Notes: generated by a model not told the origin, from the sequence alone. A stretch of 64,000 nt of DNA from Dactylonectria macrodidyma (GCA_020744425.1 JAGMUV010000003.1:1612001-1676000); one strand, 5' to 3'; shown: positions 34,259 through 47,053, counted from the stretch's first letter. A program made the numbers and translations.

Positions 34259-35105
34259 TCAAAAAAAAGGTGGTACGCTAAATATTCGCTCCCGCTGCGG
34301 ACGGGTCTTGTAATATGGCTCCCTGCACACGGGACAGTCGAACCGCTCAATTAGGAACCACGATGACAAGCACTTGGAGTGGAATGAGTGGCCGCAGCTG
34401 TTGAGGGTCAAAATGTCGTCGTCAACCGTTTCGGACCGCATGCTCCGCGTATCAGCGTCGCGTGAAGAGTGCTCGGTTCGGCCGACCTCTACCATGCACT
34501 GTACTTCACTTGTCCCTGGATTTTTGCTCGTCACAGAGGCGACTTGCTCGAGCATCGGGAGTGGATCTGAGCCTGCGGTATGGGCAGGCTCGGGGATGAG
34601 AGGGCCGATGCAGATGGGGCTATATGTACCAACCAGTCAGTCATTCAGTCGGTCGGTCGGTCGGCCAATCCATTGTTTGCCCAGAGCTCTATCGCCCGAG
34701 TCGTAGACCACGCGATGAACTTGGCACTAGAAACAAACAGGAACCAGAACCGAGTCGGGCCAGTCCGAACAGGATGAACATGAGCACTTACCATTCCCCA
34801 AACTCTGATGGCGGAGCTATGGCCTCAACATCATCATTACAGCCTCCGCTGGTCCTCTGGACGACAGTTGAACAAGTCGTGTAGGTGCGAAGCTTGCTTC
34901 GTGCATCTTCAATCTGGTTCGGCTGCGGGTTGTAGATTTTGGGCTTGTCTTCACGCGAAAGTTTGAAACAGGTCCTGCACCCGAGTTAGATGTGAGGAAA
35001 CTATGGTAGGGTTGACGGAGTGAGGGGCCAGCTTGACACATACAGTGGACCTATGACAATGATGAAGAGGAATAGGACGAGGAGGATGATTCCGACCTTC
35101 TCCAT
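34259..35105 (-). CDS. Single-pass membrane RING-H2 protein, putative E3 ubiquitin ligase
   Basis: Three exons (35105-35038, 34974-34792, 34619-34259) give 203 aa. The N-terminus is one hydrophobic segment (VGIILLVLFLFIIVIGPLYV). A linker follows (SREDKPKIYNPQPNQIEDAR). The RING-H2 domain starts with CPIC, whose first Cys codon is split TG|C by intron 2. It ends with SCGHSFHSKCLSSWFLIE and CPVCREPYY, so all eight ligands are present. The loop between the first two Cys pairs is 71 residues, much longer than usual. Such proteins recruit E2 enzymes at membranes. The 5' end is the weakest part: the first donor (GTCAAG) is non-ideal and the frame is open further upstream. Confidence 0.75.
34634..34664. 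repeat. CGGT/CAGT microsatellite in an intron
   Basis: CAGTCAGTCATTCAGT followed by about four GTCG units lies within intron 2 of the RING-H2 gene. Confidence 0.8.
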
Positions 35106-35632
35106 TGGGGCGTCGGCGTGTCGTCTTCGACGACGAGGATGTCGAGATGTGGCGCGATAACAAGGCCGCAGGGCGGCAGTCAAGATGGGAATGGAGGCGA
35201 GTGCGAGCTCACCGCGCGACGATCCGGAGAGAGGCCGATAGCGGACTCGCAGACTCGTAGGCCGCCAGCAGTTATGGCAGTTATGGCGGTGATGATGGCG
35301 ATGGCTTCGGTCACGGTGATGGATCCACGGATTGATTGAACTACATTTACCAGCGCTTTCGAGGCGGGCGCGAAAGCAGCGGCAGTTATATCGAGTCATG
35401 GGCACCGGGTGCGCGGAACGAGCTCACTGGCGACCGTCCAAGAAAATGTCAAGAACATGTGCCACTCAAGCCCTTGAGGGCGTCGGCCAGTCGCCTGCTG
35501 GGCCAAGAGGCACACAGCACACTCGTCGATTCTTAGGAGCCTTGGAACCTAGGCCTAGAACGCTCGCAAGCTCGCTCAGGTGGTTCTCTCCCCAATTCTA
35601 GTCACGCAACGCTGCGAGGTTTGAAGTCTTCC

Positions 35633-36376
35633 TCAGGTGCAGTGAATGTCACCACTTATTAGCGTCGATGACGAGCGCGCTGGTAACTGGCTTGGCAAGA
35701 CCTTTGCTAGGGATGCAGCACGGGAGGGAAAACATGGCGTGGCTTGGCTGCTTTCGTATCGCCACACGTACGGTTTTCTCGTGAGGAGACGGGAAGGCCC
35801 AGACCGCAGAACCAACTTGATAACGCGGAGGAACCAGCTTGATAACACTCGAAGAGGGTGGCACAGCGGTGGGTGGAAGACAGACTGGGGTTTGTCGTGG
35901 CGTCCACTATGCGTCTCGGGTAACCGTATCAAGCAAGATAATGGTTCCCCGCAGGCGAGCACTGCCTCGTTCACAGACGTGGTCACTTTACAAACGGGGA
36001 GCGGCAGATTCTTGGGTACCTTGTCCATACTTGAAAGATACAACCGTTGGATATCACCCGGGCTGCTGCGTTGTTGCTGTAAGGTGATATCAAGAGCCGG
36101 TTTTGACAGCAAGCGGCGAACGGCGACTCCAAGCGCCATGCCCTCTTTCGCCACTTGATATTCGGGAAGATGCGATGCGGACATCACGCCATTGCCTCGA
36201 AACATGTACACATCCTCATCGGCAGTGCGCGCCACGTCTTTTGCTACCACTATGTATGAATCATCTGAGCCCTCAGGTCGAAGTGTCCACGTGCTGCCTT
36301 TCGAGGGACGAAAATGACGAAAAAGGGTGCCGGGCAGGGGGGCTTTCACCTGGGCACCCGCAGCGGGGTGCCACAC
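35633..36376 (-). CDS. Doubtful open frame, 247 codons
   Basis: A continuous minus-strand frame without introns. The first half has mixed composition (WTLRPEGSDDSYIVVAKDVA, VMSASHLPEYQVAKEGMAL). The second half looks like translated non-coding DNA. I recognise no family. It may be chance, or an exon of a lineage-specific gene. Confidence 0.2.
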   Translation of the reverse strand: MWHPAAGAQVKAPLPGTLFRHFRPSKGSTWTLRPEGSDDSYIVVAKDVARTADEDVYMFRGNGVMSASHLPEYQVAKEGMALGVAVRRLLSKPALDITLQQQRSSPGDIQRLYLSSMDKVPKNLPLPVCKVTTSVNEAVLACGEPLSCLIRLPETHSGRHDKPQSVFHPPLCHPLRVLSSWFLRVIKLVLRSGPSRLLTRKPYVWRYESSQATPCFPSRAASLAKVLPSQLPARSSSTLISGDIHCT

Positions 36377-36484
36377 TAAGGCTGCACAAGCTTGAAGGAG
36401 TTACAGGGGTCACTGGCCGCTAACGAGAAATAAGCTCACCCTGTTGAGCGCTGTGGTTGGAGGCGAGGGGCCGGTCGTTGCTTG

Positions 36485-36508
36485 GCAAAGCTGCAAAGCT
36501 GCAAAGCT
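36485..36508. repeat. Three tandem GCAAAGCT units
   Basis: Three exact copies of the 8-bp sequence GCAAAGCT occur in a row. Confidence 0.8.
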
Positions 36509-39500
36509 CCCCGCTGAGTTGAGTTAAAACAGACACTGCCACCTTGCTGTCCACGACGCCAAGGGCCAAGTTGGAAGGTCAAGGAAATCAGGGCTTGGCT
36601 TGGCTCCCTAGCTGATAAATATGCTTCGCTGTTTGCTTGGCGCATGAACCAGAGAGGGTGCGTGCGTGACCAGGAATCACCATTGGTGGCCAAATGCCTG
36701 ATAGTGATGAAGGGTTCTATTGGAATGAAGAAAGCGACTCCCAGGACAATGTGGAAGCTACAGACGCCGGCATACTACGTAGCATCGGCGCCAATAATCT
36801 CCCTCGGCAAGCCATGTTTGACCCCTTGCTTCATCTACCAACGTTAGTTTCTTATACGGCAATCAGCCGGGAGTGTCCTTGAGCTTATTTTCGCGCCACA
36901 ATTGCCAACAGGGAGATGATGACGAACGAAGGATGCCGTCTGAGTGTCCAGGTGTTAAATCTGACGTATTTGATCTGAGCTGCATAAGACATTCATATCA
37001 ACATAGCCACACTGTAGGTGGCCAACCCTTAACCTACTGTCTAGAGGTTCAGATATACCTTTCTCCACCGTGTCCATGGCGAGACGGTGAACCACTGCAT
37101 TATTTGACAGCTGCTCCAAGCATCATAAGGAAACCCCAGCAATGCCAACCGGGAGTAAAAAGATCATATTGTGCAGTATCCACAGGCACTAGGGTCTTTC
37201 ATCCCCACCTATCGGTCCCTTGGACGCGTGGGCAAGCCTACCCTAGATGCCCATATACGTTAGGTAGTCTTCACGTCAACCCTCGGAGTTGGAAGACTTG
37301 AATGGATTGTTCGATGCTCTCTACTTAACTTGTGATGACTTTATTTGCCTATTGGAGAGTGTATGATTGACCGACCTATTCCCATCCTAGGACCCAAAGC
37401 GCCTCAAACGCAATACTGTAGGGTCACTGTCGTGTTAACCTTAATCCGGTTACTTCTTGTCGCGCAAAGCCTAGTAACGTAATTCATGTCTATCTCATAA
37501 GAGGAGAGCGCTCCTACTCGAACGAGATCGTAGGGACGCACTAGTGTAGAAAGATCTCGTCTAACACGGAGTACGATAGAGATAATCATCTCCGTGAGGC
37601 CTAACTAAGGTCATCGATTTCAATGATACGAGATGTAGCAATTCTACCAGTGGGGAAGCGTGTTAATATCGCACCGTTGCCGCGGCTTCCTACGCCTACA
37701 TGATGTACAATTTAATGATCAAACTCGCAAACTCGTCACTATCCACGTGGAAGAGGCTGTGTCGTAGCTACGGGCTTTATGAGATTATTTACATACATAA
37801 TAGTGGTGTTCTCATTTGTATGATTTAATTTGGTCATGGCTCTTCTATCATATCTCATCAACAGTAGTTTAATCTTAGGTTAGAAAAAAAACGAAAAGAA
37901 AAGTGTTATGATGATGGGCGACAGAAGTTTTTACCCTGTTGTCACCTCTTTAGCCAATTCTGCTTTATCTGAATAAAGCCCCTATCATGGCCAATAGTAG
38001 CATATCTGTCGAGAAACGTTGGCTTCTGCTAGGATGATGAATATTGAGCCTCGGCAAATCGCGTTTACGACGATCGACTAGCAGGGTAGCGCGGGATGTT
38101 GAATTGATGATGGCTCGGTGACGCGAGATTTCGGTCAATATGAGAGTTAAAAGGACAAGCCGCCGTAGAGGAATCTGAGTGGAAGCGAGATTGAAGCCTA
38201 AGCTAGACGACCTGTCTAGGGGTTAGGCACCGTTCGTGGAGAAAATGTTGTGGGCATTGTCTATATGTAGCTACGATCGACGATGTGCCGACAGGATCTC
38301 GGCACTGGAAATTGGGTCAAGTTTGAGATCGAACAGGGGGGTGGTTGACTCGCGCTGCTGAAGTTCAGAGGTAAAGAGACAATGATGTGCAGTTGTTGGA
38401 GCCGCCAATGGCCTAGACTCGTTTTCCTTGATGGCAACCTACGGTATTTCGCCCCCTGTCTGATGCCGCCTCAGACCCAGTCTTTGTGCCAGTTCTTTCA
38501 CTGGCAGAAAGGGGAACTGACTAGCCTGGGACGAGGCCGAAAGGAGAAGACGATCTGAAGATCCAGACAACTTGGAAGTGGGAACCTTTGAGTCCCGCCC
38601 AGCTACTAGAACCAGGCTCAGCTACGGTTTAGGAAACCACCCTGTCCAATGGAGCCGTAAAAGTGATTGATCGCTGAAGACATGACCCGAATGGGGAGAA
38701 ACAAGTGAGACATTGTTTTGGGCCTCAAAGGGCCTCGATTCATCTGAGCTGAATGGGGTGGCCCGTTGGGACGGGTCGGATCGACCGGGGTGTTGATTGC
38801 TTGGATGACTTGCTGACCACCATGATCGACTCGGAATCCGATGGCATGGAGCAAGTAAGCAAGGATTCAAGCGTCATCTTGGTGATCGCAAGGTCGCCGT
38901 TGTGTGTTTTGAGTGGAGAGCGGCACAGCAATGGTATGCCGGCGCCGGAAACTGGCTAAAACGCACTAAGCCGGTCATGTGAGCACCCGACTCGCGGACT
39001 GAAAACAGAGCTTTGTTTCTGACTTGGTTGAGGGGGGAAACAACATGGATGGGAGGGGGTGATGATCAAGATTCGGCAGGTGGATGCAGCCTAAAGCCTC
39101 CTCCCCCCCATCTTTTACACCTACCACACCGTTTACAGGAGTTCTTGCTAAACTACTGCATAAAGGGCCAGGGGCGTTGCGATGTTTGCGGTGGCTCTGG
39201 TGGCTGTTGAGGACTGTCACCAAGGGGAGTTTCTTTGGATGGAGAGAAGCAAAATGGATACGGTTGTAATTAAATTGCGCTGGCAGCGTTGAGTGTCCTG
39301 GCCGTTTCGCGGGGGATAAGTTGATGATTGGGCCAAGCCGCGGCACGACTATCGCACCTGTGGATCTCTTCCATGCCTGTACCTCCGTATCTCAGGGTTG
39401 GTTACTTCTGCAGGCAGGATTGCAGTCGGCCCAATCTCAAATACGTGGTAATAAGCCCTGCTGTATCAATCAGCCCATGACTAATAAAAAGAAACATTTC

Positions 39501-39977
39501 AAAGTTTCAAGTGTACTAATTATATGAATGAAGCGTGTCAAATCCCGGATCTTTCGCGTCCCGTGTGGACTATCGCAGTCCGTGTGGGCGACTATTCATT
39601 CGCAACGTAACCGTCTTGCCACCTGGATTAAGCGCCAAGCCTCGGAGGAGTATTTGTCAACCCGGGGGCAGTCCAAGTTGATGAACAGATGCTGAGCCAC
39701 CCATCCACGCAAACTGCCGTCGTCGCCCGGCGCCTGCGGAGGAAAAGCTACGTAATTACAGCTTCACTTTTCCCTAGCGGATGAAAGTACATCATCCTTC
39801 GTACATATCTATCGGGCGTTTTGCAACGTCTTGAGGTGTTCACATAGTCCAATATTGCATTTGCTCGTAAAAACGATCCTAGCAAACGTGGAGCCATCCC
39901 CACTAGAAGTCAGCAGCTAGCACTTTGTGCGCCAGTTCCTAGCATGTAACGTTAGTAGACGACCGCAGCCGCGCAAA
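36509..39977. other. Gene-free region, partly AT-rich
   Basis: About 3.5 kb with stops in all frames and only short frames. 37300-38350 is visibly more AT-rich than its surroundings and is dense in TAG/TAA/TGA, as expected for decayed or RIP-mutated repeats. I could not recover any transposon protein or long terminal repeats. Nothing else is supported. Confidence 0.5.
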
Positions 39978-40014
39978 CCACACACACACGCACACACACG
40001 CACACACACACGCG
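39978..40014. repeat. CA/CACG microsatellite
   Basis: A 37-bp run of CA dinucleotides interrupted by G every 10-12 bases. Confidence 0.9.
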
Positions 40015-43000
40015 GAACATCCTAGCGTATTACTTCGTAGCTGGCCTTAGGAATCCGGATATAATGCCTATATTTCCCAATTTCCTCGTTTTCCCCTCCT
40101 CACCCTCCCCACCCTGGCTGTCCTTTTGATTACCGTGCACGTACCGTACTCCGTACTCTTTCGCTCTCCTCATTCCCGTTGCTGCGGCTAGCTGACCATG
40201 CAACAGCTTATTGACGCTTGGCTCTGGCATTAGCGGCTTGGCGGCGAAGGAGGGGGAGAGGGGCTCACAACTCCACTGAACAGGGCTTAGGCTGGGCAAA
40301 TGCAAATGCAAATGTAAATCACTTCCCTTGGTGGATAACGCGGCTGCGAGGAGCCATGGCATTTTGGTGGGGTGGGTAATTGTAAAGTGGGCGACGAGGA
40401 TCATGACGGGATGCAAAGAGAAAGAGAGTTCTCGCATCTGGTCTACTAAGCCGTGTGGTAAGTTCCGTAACGGGCGACTGGCATTGAGCTTCCCGTTCTC
40501 ATGGCATTTTTGGGTTTTCGAGACGACGGGTACCTCGGGCACGTCAATGCTAAGTTACTCGGGACCTGATCAATCGTCTCACAAAAGAAGAACAAGCTCC
40601 CAAAGAAGCTTGGACAAAGAGCCATGTGCTGCTGACGGTCCTGTGCTTCCCCTCCACCCGGTCAGGCATATACCTGGCTCATACCTGTGTGACCATGACC
40701 ATCCTAAGGTCATTCCCCATCACCATCCCAAATTCGCCATGACCTCTTTTCCCTACATGGTGCACTAACTGGGTAGGTATCAAAAGGTCCCGTCATACTC
40801 GCGCCAGCGCCAGTGCCAGACCTGAGTCCCACACCCACTTCTAACGCGCGGTCGAGCGTTTCCTGTCCGCCTCGTCTCATCTCGCAGCCGCCATGCATCG
40901 TGCTAAGCAGTCAACAGCATGTGCCTCTGTGTGACCCAAGGTTGGTCCCATGTAAGTAGGTAAGCAAGCAGGTACCCAAGTACTCTCTCATCAAGGTTTC
41001 CAGGTCCTTATTGCCATCCCCCCAATCCCAGCCGCCGAGTGCGACCACCCCGGTCAACTCTCCCCCCAGCGCCCTCCTCTCGGCCTTTTTCTCTCGCCCA
41101 AACACCTGTACGAAACGGAAGACGCCAGAAAGGGCAAGGCAGCTTAGAGCCTGGCCCCGGTCCAAACAAGAGGCTAAAAGACAACAGAGCGAGTACCTGG
41201 CTCCGGCTCCGACTCTCCATGGTCCCCTGCCCGGGCGACAACGGAGAACTCCACGGCCCCTGGTTCGCGGCAACTAGCTAGCGACGTGGTGATGGCGAGT
41301 GAGTGGGGTTTTTGGCTTGTTACTTCGCCCACGTCTTGGCACAATTCTTTGGCGTCTTATTATTCCCTGAGCTGTGGAGGAAATGGAGCAAGAACTCGAT
41401 GAGGCTTGGGTTTGAAAGACTGCCAAGTCAAAGGTCGGATGCGGCATGGGTGTCTAGGTGCCCACTACCCCTCCCCCCTCACAGGGCATGGCTTGGTCAT
41501 GGTTGGGTGAGCTTCCACCAGTTCTGTTGGTGACATCGTGGGCTGGCTGTAGAGGGCCCATGTGGTCGCCGTCCTCATCGTTGAAGCAAATAGGCATCGA
41601 GGACATAGAAGGGAATAGCGCGCGTCGCATACTCTGTGTAGCGCCTCGTTTTGGTACGGTTGATGGTGATTGAATCAAGGTGCATACATAATGGCCAAGT
41701 ACCTACACGAGCACGTATCTCTTTCCTACCTTTCTTGGCAATCCTCAATTGGATACTCACCCTCGGGCTTCATCAGTCCCTGCGACACAGATAAACTCGG
41801 CCTTCCCTTCTTGCCCTGCGCTCCGGTTTCTCGTCCTTCACCTCATTCGGGGAACTATCCACGTCCCCTCATTCTTGGCTCCCCCCCTCGCCCACGATAT
41901 TGACATCGTCACTGCCGGCAGATTCGACAGCAGACTCCATTTACCTCACACATCGCACCAGCACATCGTACCAGCCACCCCATCATCCTCTACCAATTCT
42001 CAGCCTTGTGAGGTTGCAGAGGCACAGACCAGGATAGCTTGGATTGTTCCGAGGTAGACACACACACACACACAGTTCGGGGGTCGAACCAACAAACCTA
42101 CGTCCGGATTCGGTGATCGACCAACGGGCAGATATAAGCCAGCCAACCAGTCGAGTTTCTTGATCTTGAAGGTCTATAGTTGGCGACAAGGTTGGTTAAT
42201 GATCCAGATTTCCCGTCTCATTCAAGCAATCGAGCAAATGAACCTCGCATTCCATCACATCCATCCATCACAATCTACTACCCACCCACCCACACTCACA
42301 CTCACGCTCACTCTTGTTATCCATCATCCACTATCCACCATTCAACATCCATCGTTTACAACGCATGCACATGCCCTCATCCTTTCCCTTTCCCTTGTCC
42401 TCCTCATCTAGCTAGGATATGTTTCCCTGCACTCCACTCGCGGTTGTCTGCCGTGTGCCGTGTCCCGTCTGCCGAATGCCGCCTCCCCTGCTTTTGCTTC
42501 AAGCCTCTCCTCTCTTATCTGGGCCGTTCAAGTCGAATCGACAGATACATGCATCCAGTCCGATCCACTTTACCTTGAATCCCTTAGCCTCCAGGCATCC
42601 GTTTAGCGGCAATCCTGGCCATCGCAGAGCCAAACCCCCAGATCCCGTACATACATGCTGCAAAAATCCCCGACCGAGTCAGGCTGGCGAGCTTGTCCCT
42701 GGCAGAGCTGGCAGAGCACCCTGACCTTGTCTCTCACTCTTGTCACGACTCACCTTGCCTTGCAAGTTGGCCTCGCCTACGGCTCTCCCCGGTGCAGTTT
42801 GCCCGTCTCGGAAGCAGGGTCCGTTTCAGTAGCCACCCCACGCAATCCATGCCCACTCCACAGAACAGAGAACGTTGCATCCTCAAGACAGACGTCGAGC
42901 CTCTCTGTGGATTATTCACAATCCCATCCCATGCACATCATACCACTTGTCTGCCCCAATATACACATGCACACACAGACGGTGGCACTAGGAAACAGCA

Positions 43001-44821
43001 CCTCATACTGCGTATCCACCCTCGGTTCACCTAACCCTTCAAGCTACGGAGTAGCCCCCCAATTTCATACCGGCGGCGCCTCCTCACCCATCACTCGTAC
43101 TTGGGATTACTATTACTTGGCCACGTTGATAGCTGGGCCATTTGATTCATCATATACTTATTTACTTCGCTCATCAGGATATCAATTCGTCCTCCCTGGG
43201 TATTTTTTCTACGAAAATTGCGCATCATTGTCACCATCCTTTCTCAGCCACCCAGAGCCAGAACGATCGGCGTTTAACGGAGCTATCGTCGGCCGACATA
43301 CTCTGCGCATTGTTACAGTGGCCCAGCGAGCTCGTTGCCATATCCGCCCAGCGCCTAACTTACAGCTTGCCTACCGCCCGCCTTGATAGGTACCATCATA
43401 CCTATCAGTGCCTATAGCCGCCTGCAACCAGGCTGCGTCTAGAGCGCTGCTCCCGCTCTCCCGTCGGCTGTTAACGTTGTCTTGCCGGTCGGTTCGCCTC
43501 ACCTCGAAACCCACCCACCCACTCTCACAGATTCCCGCCTCATCCCCCAAAAGGGCCATCAAAAGTGCCCGGCCCAAAACGTGCTGCAACGGGGACTCCA
43601 ATTCAATACCCGCTGTACCCGCCTTCTTCTCCTGCTCCTCGTCCTCGTCCTGTCCTCCTCGGTCCTGCTCACAACTCGTCGCCTCGCCTCGTCTCTTAAA
43701 AGGGTGGTTTGCCCAGTTCGTCCGCTTAAGGCCGACTAACTCCTGTTGCCCGACCACAATTCTTCGCTCCGTTTTCACTCTTTCCTCAGCCCTCTGGCCA
43801 GGTCACCTACCTACGCAACCACCCACCAGCCACTGGGCGCATAGCCTTCTCTAGGTATTATCGCCCACCGCTTGGCATTGGTTCCTCGCAGTTCTGTTCG
43901 GGCGCAGCAACCACCCCCAAACTCATCCCCACCTCTCATCCCCATCTTACCGCACCATAAGCATCGTACCTTGCCTTAAACCCGCCCTCCACGTTGCGGG
44001 ATCTCACCGTTTTAGCCATTCCAGCTAACGTGCTTGCTGCCTTTCGGCTTTCGACCAACTACCAACAACCAACAACCATCAACCAACATCCATCAACCAA
44101 CAGCGGCACTCTCACGGCAGCATCCGTCCCGTCCCCATCTGCCGATTTCGCTTCTTCCCGCGCTGCGACAAACCTAGCAAAAATCGGTTGTGTCTACGCC
44201 TGTGGCCTCCGCTTGTCGCAGCGTACTGCCAGGTTGAAAAAAACAACCCCCCGTTTCTCGGCCGAGTGCGAATGGGAAGAGCTGTGCGTCGCGCCCACCG
44301 GGCCATCCTGTCAACCTCTTCCGCTGCGTTGCCCTGCCTGCCAGAGCTTGAGCTTGATTCCCTGGACGAGTAACAAAGGTGGTCATCAAGAATCAGCTGG
44401 CCCTTCGCCCCCAGATCAGATCCCTTGCTCACCCACCACCCCTCGTTTCCCGCGTCTTGGGGCCTCGTCCCGTTGCCCTCTTCCGTCGTGTCCGACAAGG
44501 GTTCGTCCGACTCTGACCAGACACAACCCCCGTCAGACTCCCCAGGACACACCCAAGCTACCTTACCTACTAAATTACCTACCTACGCATCTACCCACCG
44601 CAGCAGCGACTGAACCACCTGAACCAACCAACCGACCAGCTTGAGCGCCTGCAACTGGCGACTGCGACTGCGCAGCTTTTGCTTTTGTTTGGCGCTGCAG
44701 TCGTCCGTTGTCTCTTGTTTGTGTCCTGAGGTCATCCGCTTCGTCACCCCGCCAAAAACGCCTCGCCGCCGCCTGCTCCGATCCCGCGGCGGGCCGATAG
44801 AGCCAAAATCCCTAGCCCATC
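40015..44821 (+). promoter_or_regulatory. Long pyrimidine-rich upstream region of the Zn2Cys6 factor gene
   Basis: Much of 40.0-44.8 kb is C/T-rich on the plus strand. It has CCAT/CCAC, CAACCA and CA-type simple repeats (42058-42074, 42280-42320, 44056-44103). Plus-strand frames of 216-243 codons exist (42655-43386, 43994-44644) but have low-complexity composition and no recognisable domain. A long promoter plus a long 5' leader with upstream frames is the simplest reading. I see no independent gene. Confidence 0.45.
42058..42074. repeat. AC dinucleotide microsatellite
   Basis: A pure AC run of 17-18 bp within the pyrimidine-rich region. Confidence 0.9.
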
Positions 44822-47053
44822 ATGCCGCATATGCGCGAAGTCAAGACTTGCGACCGCTGCCGCCACTTCAAACGACGATGCGATCTCATTAAGCCCTCGT
44901 GTTCCCGCTGCCTCCAGGCCGGTGTTCGCTGTAGCTTCGACATTGCCGCTGCCACTGCCGCAGCCGCAGCGGCTGCCTCTTCCTCTTCCACCATCACTGT
45001 GCCTATTACTACGCCTGCCTCTGCCTCTCCCTCCGCCTATGGTCTCACCTCTGGTCCCGGCTCGCTATCGGCCACCGCCCCTAGCTCCAACGCAGCCTCG
45101 TCCCCGCTGCTAGACGAACTCAACGCCAGCCTCTCCAATGGCGGCCTCATCTCCCCAACTACTTCTACCGAGAGCCCGGAACCCCTTGTTCTCCTCTCCG
45201 GATCCTCGGAATCGGGTGTCGTGCCCGACTCTACCCCAGGCCTTAGCACCGCTGTTCCAGGCCAGCGTATCATCCGCAAGCGCAAGCGTAACTGTCTTAG
45301 CTGCTTGAGGTGCCACCGTCTCAAGGTCAAGTGCGACAAGGAACTGCCATGTGGTCGGTGCAAAACGAGTGGCAACGGCCGAGAATGCTATTATAGTTAC
45401 AACAAAGGTCCCAACGGGGGAAAGTTTCCCTGCCCGACGGCACCCGTCGCAGCGTCTGGCGATGATTCAAAAACTGCCATTGCCACTTGGCACGTTCAGC
45501 ACAAGGTTCGAGGCTCCAGTCATTGGAGGGACTTGATGACCAAGGTAAACTACTCCTCATCCCGAGTGGCTCTTGTTGCGGTTTATCTTGAACGATGTTT
45601 TTGGAATCGTTATTTGACGAATGGAGGAGCGTCTGAGATTTGGAATCTGTTCTCAGGATTTTCTTATCATTATTTGGCCCTTGCTGACTTGAGAACATAG
45701 ATTGGTTCCTTGTCGACACTTGAATCACCGCCTCTCGCTGCTGCCCTCGAAGATGTCGCGACAAATGCCTGCTTGGCCAACTTTACGCTTCCGGGTAACT
45801 TTCCCTTTGGCACTCCTGGCGCTACCAAATACTTTGCACGGGATGCCGTGACAAGGTTAATTGATGGCGAGAAAGCAAACTGCAGAGCTTACATGGACCA
45901 ATACATCAACCTCCTCGACTGTGTAAATCCGATTCTCGACATTGACCAGTTCAACCGAGAAGTTGAACAGTATTGGCATGATCCCAACGCCGTAACCCTA
46001 TGCTGGCTCTCACAGTTTCTCATGGTCCTTGGACTGGGCTGCTTTGCCTCGGTCGAGGAGCCTCACCAGGCGACCGAGCTGATGATGGCCGCAGAGGCTT
46101 GTCTTATGCAGACGCCGTTCATGTTCCGCCCGACGCTGCTGGCTCTCAAGGCTCTCACTCTGATGACGGTGGCCAAGCAGGTCTGCAATGCCACTTGCTG
46201 GTCGGTCGATTCCTGTTGGTCAATACTCGGGTTGCTGGTCAGGACCGCTTTCATCTATGGACTGCCTCAAGAACGAATCGAAGCGGAGGATGAGATCTTG
46301 GACACCAAGGAGCGAGATGCTAGAAGAAAACTCTGGCTTACCATCCTGTACCTGGACATAAAGGTTTCGATGTGCACGGGTATGCCACCTCTAACGAGGC
46401 ACGATGAAATGGGCAGTCTTAAGACGATGCCTGAGTGGGGGCAGCCCGACAGTCTCCAGATGGTGCTGTACCAGTCGTTACCCACGGTATTGTCGATCCT
46501 CGGGCAGCTCAACTCGAAAACGGACCAGATTTCCTACCCAGATGTGTTACGGTATAACGCCCAGATCCGGGAGCTTATGGCCCACGCGCAGCGCGTCTGC
46601 GCCGGCCAGCTGCAACGCATCACTGTCGACATCTTCCTAAGGCGATGTTTGATGGTTCTACACCGACCGTTTGCCCTACACTCCGAAGGGCCTAACATGT
46701 TCCCGGAATCGTACTGGGGCTCCCTCGAGTGTTCTTTGGCTCTTCTCATCCACTACCGAGAGCTGTGGTCCGGCGAACCACACCAGCGACTGGATCTGGT
46801 GGGCCGAGCTTTCGTCCTTGATTTCTTCTCGGCGGCCTTGACGGCGTCCCTTCACGTGCTGAGGAAAGAGGCTCCCCTGGCCAACGCTGCCGCGATGGGT
46901 TGTGAGATCCCACCTCGGCAAATCATATTGGACACCCTGCGAAGCTGTATTGACATCTGGAGCGGCGAACAAGAGAAAAGTGTATGCTACCGGACTGGGT
47001 ACAACCTCTTGCTTGCCGTTTTGGCGCTTCTGCCTCGATCCGACGGCCAATGA
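44822..47053 (+). CDS. Transcription factor with two Zn(II)2Cys6 clusters
   Basis: Two exons, 44822-45544 and 45701-47053, give 691 aa. The first binuclear cluster spans Cys10-Cys37 with spacing C-x2-C-x6-C-x6-C-x2-C-x6-C. An Ala tract (residues 42-52) and a Ser/Pro/Thr-rich linker follow. A second complete cluster spans Cys161-Cys189 (C-x2-C-x6-C-x5-C-x2-C-x8-C), preceded by the basic run RKRKRNC. The C-terminal half is the fungal-specific middle homology region: VTLCWLSQFLMVLGLGCFAS, then LLVRTAFIYGLPQER, ARRKLWLTILYLDIKVSM and GMPPLTRHDE. It should be a nuclear DNA-binding regulator. Most family members have one cluster; two full clusters is unusual. Targets are unknown. Confidence 0.9.

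Noticed and set aside
34259..34555. RING finger seemingly missing its first Cys pair
   Set aside because: The missing CPIC is supplied by splicing 34792 to 34619, so the domain has all eight ligands.
39978..40014. CA-rich run considered as a telomere-like or CRISPR-like array
   Set aside because: It is a plain CA microsatellite with irregular G interruptions, with no TTAGGG units or spacers.
40030..40542. 170-codon minus-strand frame
   Set aside because: Mixed composition with no recognisable domain, in simple-repeat-rich DNA.
42061..42140. Minus-strand GGTTCGACCCC resembling a tRNA B box
   Set aside because: No matching T stem, A box or acceptor stem can be formed around it.
42655..43386. 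243-codon plus-strand frame
   Set aside because: Low-complexity composition in a pyrimidine-rich stretch with simple repeats, and no domain.
43994..44644. 216-codon plus-strand frame
   Set aside because: Pro/Thr/Ser-rich translation of CAACCA-type repeats, probably leader DNA of the Zn2Cys6 gene.
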